Shown: positions 23,821 through 35,800 of the stretch, piece after piece
Position numbering within the stretch: position 1 is the stretch's first letter
Layout: every line of letters starts with the position of its first letter
Assembly (NCBI GenBank): GCA_031213475.1
Contig: JARUPZ010000005.1
Span: 8,366,988-8,430,987, forward strand
Direction: 5' to 3'
Origin: Nereocystis luetkeana
Taxonomy: Eukaryota > Sar > Phaeophyceae > Laminariales > Laminariaceae
Length of the DNA stretch: 64,000 nt
Notes under the pieces: model-generated
What the model was told of the DNA's origin: nothing
Seen by the model: the letters and a program-made list of their open reading frames with translations, nothing else
Database searches by the model: none
Program-made: the position numbers and the translations under genes

Positions 23821-26800
23821 CTGCCGAATGCACGGGATCGATCGATTCGATTAATACACACGCTATTTAACCCCTTCAGCGCCGCACTGTACGGGAACAA
23901 CTGGTGTCTAAGTATAATCTCAAGTAACGTGCCCCCTGCACGGGAGTGCAGTCTTAATTGTATTTAGGGGTTGATGAACCAGTCTGAGGCCGGCCGGTTG
24001 TTTCTCTCGTCACACCTGTGTGGCAGCTGTGTATCAGGCTACCCCCACTCGAGATTTCTACCGGGTAGACTGACGGATGAACAAGGACCGCAGCCATGGT
24101 CGACCGGCGGAGCAAGTACAACCCCCCCGGGTACCGGTACGAGAAGGGCACAGGGAGGTGAGGATCGAAACCTGGAAAAACCGTGCATGCATCAGAGCTA
24201 CGTAGAGCGCAATTCGACGCGAGTCGACGAGAAAAGAGAGTCCTGAACCCTTCCCGCCATTAAGAAAGCAAAGCACGTAAACTAGTTGGCAGGGGGGAGA
24301 AGAGCCTACTCTTACGGGGGACCATAGTAAATAGGACCTACGGTACAAGCAAAAACCTACTGGTATATAGAACTACATACTTAGATCACAACCCCTGAGC
24401 GTGCTCGGTTGGTGCATCCCTGGCCTCTCAGAGCTCCCACTTCCAAACCGCCTCCTTTCATTACTTGCCGGACCTTTCCAGCAGTTCTTTGTTTTCTCGG
24501 TCCTTTCTTCCTTTTTTCTTCTTTCGTTTCGTGTGCGTGCGTGTTCTCCGAGCACGGCATCGCGGGAGAACCCGGCACCGTCGCGGGTGTCAGCGGGTGC
24601 TGGCGGGTAGAGGGGGGGTTGCAAGGAGAGCGGTCGCCGCTTTCGTGCCTAGGCGTCGCGTGTGCCTCGAGACACGAGGGATGCATGAACGGGCTTTGTT
24701 TGGCTTCGATTTATGATTGTTGATAGAGTATGTACGAGTTACAACACAAAGGTCGTTCGGGAGGGCAAGATAATTTTCAAGCGGTGCTTATTTTTGCGAC
24801 CACGCTGAAGTTGAAAGAGGGAGGGGTGCAGTTTGAATACCAACGTTATCGAGCTGGCGAACGACGGCCACGGTGAGCACCGGGCTTCACGCGAGGCGGG
24901 CAACGGAGCAGATTGTGGCAGAGAGTGATAAAAGCTTTACCCGGACCGAATCGGTGGCGAGGTGGTCGCGAGAGGGGCGGGCGGCGTACGAGGCTGAGAG
25001 GGAAGCTCTTCTGTGCGATTTTTTTATTTTTTTCTTTCCGACCGGGTGTAAGGTGTTCCAATCAGGCAGAACATTTATGCACGAGAGGGGATGGGGATGT
25101 TTTTTCTTTCCGAATTTTCGGTTTCATTTTCATTGTTTTTGCTGCTGTGCCGTGCTGTGCTTTCGCTTTCTTCGTACATACATACGAGTACAGACATAGA
25201 GCATATCAAAATAGGAAAATAAGTACAGCAGTAGTACCCTACCTGGGGTATGTACGTACGTACGACATCCGCGACGCGAAGCGTATTATGTGGCGTCCGA
25301 GCTGACGTCGGAGCTTTTTTTTCCTGAAGCATGGCGGCGGGACTCTTGGCAATATCAAGTCGCCGGTTTGCAATTACGATCCTTGAAAAAACTAAATTCA
25401 ATCGTGGACCTATGTTCGCTTCGCATAATTTGATGTACTTTTTTCCTTCCTGAGCGAGCGTAGCGGGCGGCGTAGGCCGCCCGCGGAGCGAAGCGCCTTG
25501 TATTTACCTATTTTTACTAGCAATGTTCGGTCCTATTTACTATGGTCCCCCGTAATATATGTCCCCGGATCTGAGTTGCGACTCGAAGGGGGCAGGAGCA
25601 GGAAGGGATCGGTTTCACGCTACTGGCCGACTACCAGAGTGATAGTCCCAGCTATTACACAGCACCACGGTCAACTTCGACCTGCTTGAATGCAGATAGT
25701 CCGCCTGCCTCTGCGTGCAGTTGAAGAGAAGGGAGACATGCCTCTACAATGCGGTATAACCCTCTACAGTGCAGTACAGTGCGGCAGGGGGGTATTTTTG
25801 GTGACCAACATATTTTTGAATAGCGGGGCTCTTATCCTTTTATACTTTTCCTCTAGAGTGTGGCATATTCCTCTACAGTGTCACTCTAGCCGGGGACAAA
25901 ATACTCGTTCGGGGTATAATATGAATATCAAATGGGGACTATAATTTCGTTCGGAGTGGTTGGAGCTGACAGCGAAACAATAGGTAACGCCGTATATCGT
26001 GGCATGGGGCAACAAGGGCCATCGTTTTCGAAAAACGCCCCCGGTCACACGAAAAAAAAGGTAACTCACGCTTATCCCCGTCTCCTGTTCCATCTTCTTG
26101 AGCTCTTCGTTCAACGCGCTTTGTCCTTTCTCCTGCTTCTCGAACTTGGCTAACTTTTTTATTCTCTCACGCATCTCCTCCGCTTCGGCCTCGAGCTTGC
26201 TCATCTCTTCCTTCTGCTTGTCCAACTCCGAACGTAGTCCCTAAGGAATATACGCAGATAAATGATGCGATTGCCATTGGATTTACGCCGGTTCCATGCG
26301 AGAGCTTGGTGCGGAGTGGGAGGGAGAGAAAGTCCTTCGGTGGGAGAACACCAAAACATTAGGTTTCGAGAAAATATAATCGGTTCCGCGGGGTCCACCG
26401 TGGGAGGTGTTGTCCCTAGAGGATTGCCGCCCGGGGATATGGATCTCGAACTCAAACCTTGCACACCTCCCTTTTTCGGCATTTTCCACTACTGATAACC
26501 TCAATTATAACCTATGAGGACGCAACAGGCCGCCAGAGGAAGATACAACCACATCCGACAGTCGGCCACATCATCGAGACGCTTTATCCTGTGTTCAAAT
26601 ACTTTGCATGTTTTTTTATGTTCACCTTTTCATGCTCGGCGGTTTGTTAATTATCCTTTGGCGGATGGTTCTTTTTTTTCGTGTCCCGATAATACCTGCG
26701 TACCTTAATTTGATCTTGGTGGGCTGCTTCCGACTTGCTCAGTTTTTCTCGGCAGGCCGCCTCCAACTTGAGCAGTTTTTCTTGGAGGGAGGCTTCCTTT

Positions 26801-29800
26801 GCCTGTTGGATTGGAAGGCAAACAAGACACGCGGGGTCAGCGCTACCGTTGCTGTGGTATTAAGGGTGAGGCATTCCTTACTGTACCCTGCACATGCATA
26901 CGCGGGCGGCCTCCTCCACGATTATCTTGGAGGCGAAAAAGTATAATTTCTCCGCTTGTTGGATTCGAAAGCGAAGAAAAACGCGCGGGGTTATCAACGC
27001 CGTTGGGATCGTTGAGGCGAGGCATTCCTTACGGTGTCGTGTACCAGTGCATGCACCTGCGGGCGACCTAGTGCCTTTACGATAACACCAAAAAGTGTTA
27101 AGGTGTTCGTGGAGATGCCGGACAAAGCTTGGCCGTTTACCGTAGCTAGTTCTAACGAAAGCGGGGAAACGGGACACGACAAGCGTTGCTACAGCTGTCA
27201 AAGTTCACTCCGCCCCACCTTGTGAACCTCGACCTGCTCCGCAAGTTTTGCATTGGCTTGCTCCACGAGCTTCACATTGGCTTGCTCTACAAGCTTTGCA
27301 CTGGCTTGCACTGCAAGTTTTTCGTCAACCTGCTCCGGACCACCCTGAACCTTGCCCAGCACCACCGTAATTTTTCCATCCATCTCTTCTGAAGCCTCCC
27401 CCCCCGCGGTCCCGGCCACCGCTCCCGTCCCCTCGCGTGCCCCCGACTCGGTGGGCAGAAGTTGTGCTGTCGACGCCCTTTGCTTCAACGCCGCCACCTG
27501 TTTTCGAGACGCACGCATGCCACCGTGTCAAATACGGGAGCGCATCAATATTTCTCAGAGGCCCTTTCCCCGTCTGAGCATCTCCATGTTCCACGCCCAA
27601 GAGCTGACTGTGTGTGAAAAAAAAAAGAGGTATGCAATTCGATGAGCTATCGAATCCAACCCCAAGGTCAACAGTAGAAGATGAACACACATAAAAAACG
27701 TAGTAGAAAAACACAAGCACGATGGTTTGCCACCAACACAATGGTTGGGTAGAGTTCTTCAGCTGAGGAGCCCCGCCGAAACACATATAGTTTCGGCCGA
27801 AAATTGCTACCCGCCCCTATCGGTGCACGCCTCCCTATCACCTCATACCTGGTATAAGGTCAGACGTCGTTAGAGAAGAAAAATATTAATGTTTTTCGAT
27901 ATGCAAGCGCTATCGCCCGGTTATTGAGATGAAAATTACCGTCTGCGAAACGTTTACGTAATAGTTGACGCCTTCTGCGCCTAGTCTCTTTTCGCACACA
28001 GAAAGGAGGTGGATTTTCCTCTCGCTACGGCAAAATAAAAAAGGTAGCGCATGGGGTGAGAAGCACGCCCGCGCTCGATCACTTCAATTTTGCGCAATAT
28101 CGCCACCGCTGTGGCGGCCGCCTCTCTCTGTGCTCGTCACCTCCTTGTGCATAGCATCTTCCATGTCGTATAGGCTGTCTCGGTTGCTAGCTAGGTCCAA
28201 CTTCGATTTCAGCTTCGTGAGCTCCTTGGGGTTCTGCATCCACCGGTACCACCATCATCATTGTCGGGGGGGGAATGGGACACCGAGAGGGAGGGGCGGA
28301 GGGCGAGCGGGGGTTAAGGTAAGGAAGGCGATATCGTGCGCCCGTTGTCGTGATCGCGTCGCAAATTTCTCGTTCTCTTGGAAGATACAAATGCCCCAGC
28401 CTGTAGGAAACTCATTCGTCATTATCTCGTCACGCTAACATGTAAAGTGCACGGTCCTGCCCACGGGCCCTCACGGCGAGAAAGGTACTGCCAGATACGT
28501 ACTACCAGGCGCAGTAATGGTGTAAACGTGGAAACAAACTATTATTACAGACACTGGGACAATGAGTTGGCTGTTCTTCGCCTCTTGTTATCGCTGACCC
28601 TAGCCCTAACTCGAACCCTAACCGTAAGCATAATCCTAACCCGAAGCCAACTACCTGACGTTGGCCTTCAGGAGTACAAAACACAAGGCGAGTCACAAAC
28701 GCGCCAGTAGGATATAAATACGAAAAAAAACTCCCAAACACCGCACGAAACCCACCTGCGATACCCTAGCTATCTAAAACCTAGTCGGTGGTTTGTGGTC
28801 ACGTCACCTCGTAGAGCCCTATCTTACACAGGGGGCGCAGATTTCGTTCAGTGCGGATCGAGCAACTCTGATGATTAGCAAAGAACGGACTCCGGCAGTA
28901 GAGTCTTGCCTGTGAGGGTCCGACAGTAAAAGGGTTATCTTAGTGTGTAGGCCGTCCGACAATGCGTACGAACGTAGCATGAACTTCAACGCTGATTGCC
29001 TCAGAAACTTTCCCGGCAAGAAGACGAAGATCAAGGGAAACCAGACAAGGAAACCTACAGCACTATAAAACCCCGTTGGACTACGGTAGCTTATTCGACT
29101 GCATACAGTAGCCTATTGGATTGTGGTATCTCTGGCGTTGATCACTCGGAAACATTCCAAGACAGAAGGAGGAAAACGCCACTCTGACTCCCTTCTGTAC
29201 CTACTCCAATTAAACTTCCATTTACTCCCACCACCGCTTGCGGTCCTCGCTCCTCCAAACCTTGCCTGTGCGTCTCGCAGAAGCCCTTGCAGGCGAGTCA
29301 CCTCATCGATGTGCTCATTTACCGCCTTGCGGAATCTCACCAACGCTATCCACTTCTCGACCGCCTGAACGGGTTAGTAGGTGATCCCCCGAAGATGCGC
29401 AAGGTGGTCGTCGAATGAGAGGCAGGTGGCGGGTCAGATTTTCGGCATATATATATATATATATATATATACGCATTCTACGATACGGTATGGGCCCCCC
29501 CAATGAGAAAACGCCTCATCTGGGTAAACCTTGTAAAATTATCATGCCAATATTCACATCTTTACAGCCTTGAGCATGGGATAATATACACCTGATAGGA
29601 TTCAGTGTATCGATCGCCGCGGGAGTACGTACAGTTTCTTAATCCGGATTTTTTCCTAACGTTTTCCAAAACAAAGTGAATCTTGTGTTCTTATCTGTTT
29701 CGTTTTTTTCGTGCGTTTTCAGTACTACTGTAGGACTGCGTGTAGGACTGTAGGAGGGCACCAATTATTTTCGAGGCTCCCCCACTTGAGGTTTACTCCT

Positions 29801-32800
29801 CTACTCCTCCTCCTCCTCCTCCTCACGCTACGCTCTAAAAACCTGATTGTGATAAGGAGAGGAAGAAAAAAAAGTGCAGCCCTATAAAACAATCGCGAGG
29901 CCCAGGTCCGAGTATAAAATGTGAGAAAACGAAAAAGTGCAGCCCCATACACATTCCCGTGGCCTTAGGTATGAAACGAATGCCACTCTGAGCGTCGGTC
30001 AATATAACGAACGTTGGGTATTGATATTTATGTACAAGCGATCCTTACATTTCCGCCTACGGTAGAGTATATGCCGACCGTACTAGGTAATCCTTCAGGT
30101 AAAGAGCGACCCGCCGGTCAGAAATAATTTTAGTCCACGAAAATGTTACCCGTATAGCATGCCACCGTGTCCCACAATAGAAAGACCATTTTTATTTTCA
30201 CAATTAATGTAAAGCTTCCTTGTATGTCGGGACATAGCGGTAATAGCACCCGCCCAAACTAAAAAGCACTCACCCATTTTCCCTTCTCGAACGTAACCCC
30301 GCCGGGTTTCATGGCCGACGGCTTCCTCTTACGGTCCGCCCCGTCTCCGTTCTCGTTTTCTCCGTAGGCTGCTTGGTCGAAGGACCCGAGCCGGTTGAGG
30401 CTCCCCGCGCTGCCGACGCTGGAATCGTTGTCCGAGCTGGTCAAGACGGAAGGCGCCAGGCTTCTGCTGTTGCCGCTTGAACATTTGTCCGAATTCTCCA
30501 AAATAGACGATGGCAGGGTTCCGTTCCCACCTTTGTCCAACTGGAAGCGGAAAAGGGGATGATGAATTATTGTTCATAACTACATTTCCACGTTTTTTGG
30601 GGGGGGGAGTACTTGAGACTACAGTGGGGTGGGGGGAATATCGTTGTACGCATGTAGCATACGGGTTAAAAAAAGGCGCTTTCCACACTAACTTCAAGTG
30701 TAACGTCTCCGTTTTTTTAATGCGAATCTCAGCCTGGCTTTTTTACGTACGCGAGATGGAATTGTAGAATGGGGATTGCTCTTTTGTAGCGCACAAAACT
30801 CGCCGGCCCGGAGTGCGCTATTCGTAGTAGGAACGGCAGATAAGCCAAGAGAGGGGTTCTTGCTGGTGTGTATCACTGTTCCCTTTGACCGTTCTACCAC
30901 CCGAAAAATGTATAATATATTGTCTCCCAAAACATGGGGGTGCAGTTCTTGATGGGTGTTTAAGTGACGCTGCTCTTCGACCGTTATGTTGATTGTTGTT
31001 GTGTTTGCATGATTTGGTTAGCTTCGCTGCTCATTCGTTGGGCCGCCTTCTAGGAATTGGCCCCGTGTTGACCGTCGCGGACCGGGACAGAGGAAGGGCG
31101 GCTTCACTCAACGCCAGGGCGAACTCCTTCCTGTGCAAACACGCATTCGCAGGGCTATGGCCAGAAGCGTAACAACCGTACTTTGTATGCGCATAGCCTA
31201 GGGCTTGGTTGACAACGGTGTTCGTAACTTCGCTATATATTGTTGTACGTTCACTACGTCGAAGAACAGAAAAGCACTCGCTGCTGGTCTTCTGTTCGGA
31301 CTGTCTCCATCCCCACTGACTGTCCATGTATGCGCCGTTTGCAATTGGGAATTACAAGTATACCCTTAGACCTGATTCCAAGAGAATGATCGCTTCAGGA
31401 ATGAAGCCGAAAATATGCGAGAGCAAGCTAACTGTAGCCGGAGATAAAGCGTGTCGAACGGAAGTCCTACCGCGGAGCTAAAATATCCCCTGTCTCGTGC
31501 AGAGCTAGAGCTCTGATATACATAAACTACATCAGCGTAACTTCTGCGGTTCTTGGTGCAGGACGAACGAAAGCGATGGTTTACTTGCCGTCATCACAGC
31601 CCCCGGCGAGTGGTGGTCTCCTCCGCGTGAAGCGTCTCCGTAAAAACGGCAACAACAGAGAGTCTCGCACCACTAAGGACGATGGGAATTCGTGCTCGCA
31701 CAAACTTTGACCCTCACGACCAAACCGCTCTTGTGAACATAATTTGTTTTGCCACGGCACCGTTCGTCGCCCTTTGGTCGAGCTCGGACACACTTTTTCA
31801 TGGCGTCTGAAGCATCAGCTGCATCCCAAGTACAACACGCAGTTACGCAGACCATGCAGCCAAGAACACCGCTTGCTGTGCTCCCGTGAGCGACACCGGC
31901 GCACGTTGTGTACGAGGAATGAATGCCAACGCGCGGCATTCAGAGTTCTGCGTATTGAGACCATTCCCTATTCTATGAGGTGGCAAGAATAGCAACAACA
32001 ACAACAACAGTTGTGTCAGGACTGCAATCGAGCGAGGGGAGGGAATCCCCACCTCTGCCTGCAGGTCTCGCGAGTGCTCTTGAGCCTCCCTGAGGGCTCC
32101 ATTGGCCTCTTTCACCTCCGACCTGTCCACGCAGCGAGAAAGCGTGGGGTGTACACATACAAACATTTAGAACATATTAAAGTCGGCGTTTAAGGGCTTC
32201 CGTACTTGCCTTTTAGCAGCCAAGGTACGGAGTTTATAGATGGCGGGCGGGCGTCCCTTGTTGCACGACTACGTGCTCCACAGTCGGCGAGACCTCATCC
32301 CAGACGAAGGCGTGTGTCCACAAGTGCAACACCAGTTTTTATTCGGTCACGCTTCTTGTCCCTTTTATGCGCCAACCCAAGGACATGGATGAAACCCCTT
32401 CCCCACCGACCTCTTGTATCTGCATTGATGCAGCCTGAAGAAGTCGTTACTGCAGAGCGCTCATTTTTTTTTATGCTGGCGTTCACGTGCTGTGTTGTGG
32501 CCATCAAGTGCATATCCCTCTATATTCCTCGCCTTTTGGAACATTTTGTGGCAGCACCGACACGCGAAACACACACTTCGTGCTTTATGTGGATGTGAAC
32601 ACCACCGATGTTAGCGCTACGCTACGTACTGCCACGCCCATGAACTAACTGTGTGTTCTGCCACTATTCCTTATAACGCGAGATGGTTGAGAGGAGATCG
32701 GCAGAGGGCAATCAAGCAGGGGGCTTCCGAGGCACGGCCGTGCGACCCAGAGCTCGCCAAATAAAAACAAACGGCATTGAAAGCAGTAACTGCAACGCAG

Positions 32801-35800
32801 GAATGTACTTTCTCGCCTGGCCGCGTGAAGTTCCTTCGACAGGATAGACACCTTAACAGAAGAAAACGGAGTGCACAGACGAACCGGCGGCGGGACGGGT
32901 AGAATAGTATGAGGTCGACAGTAGATGGAGACTAAACTTGACGGCGGGGGGAGGAAACGAGTGCTACCCCCCCCCCCCCCCCCAACAAAACAATACCTGG
33001 TACATCATTCATTATTAAATCGGATGAAAGTTCTTGGAGAACGGCTAGAGCAGATCTTAAACAAGAAGCAGGACACATGCACATTCAGCTATTCGTATGT
33101 GTCGGTGGAATACACATAATTGATGTTACAACGCACCGTCCTATCGGCGAGAACGCTGAAAAATATAAAGTCAATTTTCACGGGTTTGTCCTAGCAGGTA
33201 CTGGACGAAGTCAAGCGCGCGTTCCTCGGTGGACATGGAGAAGCAGGTTTTCCGCTCTGAGTCGTTCTAACTCATCTTTGTCAATCCTTCTTCGTGTTGA
33301 GTCACGAGCCGTGCCGCGACAGGTAGTGGGGTTGCAGAGAGGGGATACCTTTTTGGGACCGGACATTTCACACCTCGGAAAGATCGCCGTTTCCCACAGC
33401 ACATGATCTAGATCTCCTCAAGGTAGATCTGTTTCCGATTTTGTGTGATCTAGCTCATGCTGCCGGGTGAGACCTATATACTAGGGATGCTCTATTATAG
33501 CACATGTCGTTCCCTGGGGTTGGATCTGCCCTATGAGGCAGATCATGTACACACCCTTTCACAACGGCGAGTGAGGAGCTAGATGATCTGCTGTAGATAG
33601 ATAGATCCTGATCAGTATCATCTGTCCGATGTGTGGAATATTTCTCACTGACGGAGCTCCTCAACCATTGCAACTCTCAAAATCACCCTAGTATAGTTGG
33701 GTCTGGCGTGCACTTTACGATAGCATTCGTTAGTTACCTAGGTCATGGGGTTGGCTGTTTTTCGGGCTTAGATTTATTCGGTGCATTTTTCTCAAACCTG
33801 GTTGTAGAGTTCTTCGAGGGGCGAGAGCCTCAGATAAAGCTGATTGGCTACGCACGCGTCGGTCACCCTTCTCAACATGCCTGCTTCTATCACGCGCGCT
33901 AGCTCCTCCGCAGCAGACTCGAGGTTACGTACACCACCTCGATGCTTTGCTGAAGGCAGCACCGCTTTTCTGTCGGGCGAACACAAAAAAAAAACTTAGG
34001 AATGGTTTATATGTACATATATACGGCGAGCGTGATGTACCTTCAGCGTCGATTCCTCGAGGGCCGTCGCTGCATCGTTGGTGCTCAAAACCGCCCTCAG
34101 TCTCTTGATTTCCGCCTTTGAAGCTGCTAAGGCGTCGCTGGCCTCTCCTGCCTCGTCTTGTGCGTTCTCCGTTGCCGACTGTCAAAAGGCAATTATGTAT
34201 GGGTCACTAGTCTCTTACCCAACCAAAAACAAAATGTTATTCGCGAACAACTATTGTACTGTAAGGGCCATTGCTTTCCTATTATAACCGAGCAAAAACA
34301 GTTGTTTTCACGGTTCGTTCCAAAAAGAGCGTGTTTTGCGTTTGCGAAACGGTTTTCTTTTTTCTTTTTCACGAATCGTGACGACATTGACTTTGTTTTT
34401 GAACATAAACATATTCAGAAAAAATATATATCACCATTCGTTTTTTTTTCAAGTATGGTTTTTGTGTTGGAAAAATGACATAACGCCATTTTGCAAATGT
34501 CGCGAATCGTTTTTTGTGTTTGGTTTGTTGAGAATGATACCACGTTAATGTCGCCTTCAGCCGCCGGATGTCGCTACACCCGCGGTGTGTAAATTGCGCT
34601 ATCGACCCAAGCTATATCTGCGACATTCCGGCGGAGTTCGAGTAGATGCTTTCGATACGACACGTGAGCACCCCTGCTACGAGTATATGCCCAGCACTTG
34701 CGCTCAAAAGAATCAGACCGCAGGATGGGATATGAGGATAGAACAGCGCTTACCAAGCAGCATTTGTTTTGTGTTCGAACTGCATGGTGAGTGCTTGTGT
34801 CAAGGTAAGGTGCAAGACCGAACCGCCACACCTCGGTGAAACCCCGGAGAGAGAAAAAGTTTCGAGGGCTCTACATCAACAGTCACTGGCCAACAGTTTG
34901 GATTTAGCGAACAAATCCAAAAGACGTCATCTCAGCTATGAGGTCAAGGATTTTGTCGAAAACCCATGTTTTAATATCTTCGGGAGACAGTTTGGGTGCG
35001 TGCAAATCTTAGAGAGTACTATGGTGGTGAGGCTGTGATAATAAAGGATAGTCGCACCTCCACTTCTGCGCGCAGCTCGTTGAACTGCTCGTTCAAGTTT
35101 GCCAAGTGCTGCTGGCTGGTTTCCAGGTTCGCCCTGCATCTCTCGTATCTCACTCGCTCCTCTTCCAATAGTTCCTTCGTAGTGCTGTGATCCGTCTGCA
35201 CCCCCCCCGCGCCCGCCCGGAGAACGTGTACAAATTCGTGTGACACAAGGTTGGGTGCAAAACAAAAAGATAGCAACAAAAGTTACCCGTCGATTTGCTT
35301 CTTGTGTGTTTTGCGCGTATCATCGTCAGATGCGCGGAGCAAAGACCGACAAGTTAATACGTTTGAAGTGCGCTTCTATTGCTGATGATACATATTTTTA
35401 TTTGCCGGAGAGGGAAGAGGAGCAGCAACATTATGCCCTTTCAGTCGCATTCAAGATTACACTTGTGCTATATCGTGCCCTGGGGAAGGCCAACCTCCCG
35501 AAAATGTGCTTCTACGTGGGAAGGTGAAGAGCCCATGACATCAGAGCAAACCGCTCTCGCCTTCAACAGCAGAGAAATCAGGTGGCATCGACTTTTTCAA
35601 ATCACCCCCCGCCTAAGGTTGCGAACTCGGAACGCATTTTCCTCGAGACGTGCTCGCGCAATGCAAGCGAAGTAAGGCGTGGCGTGACTGCCGGTGCTGC
35701 TTAGCAAAGTACACGAAAACATGTCTACGAATGCTTGGGGACAACACCCCGCGCGCGCGCGCGCCCCCCAGCACGTTTTGGCAGCGATGAGTTCGCCTCA

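Noticed and set aside
28360-28390. Possible short coil exon (NEKFATRSRQRAHD) between gene 3 exons 17 and 18
   Set aside because: No usable donor follows, and the flanking exons already join in phase 0.
28568-28640. Telomere at a chromosome end
   Set aside because: Only a few degenerate CCCTAA units, in the middle of a gene.
34549-34578. Possible micro-exon of gene 3 between exons 9 and 10
   Set aside because: The coil-like reading (DIRRLKATL) needs a phase that neither neighbour provides, and exons 9 and 10 join in phase directly.
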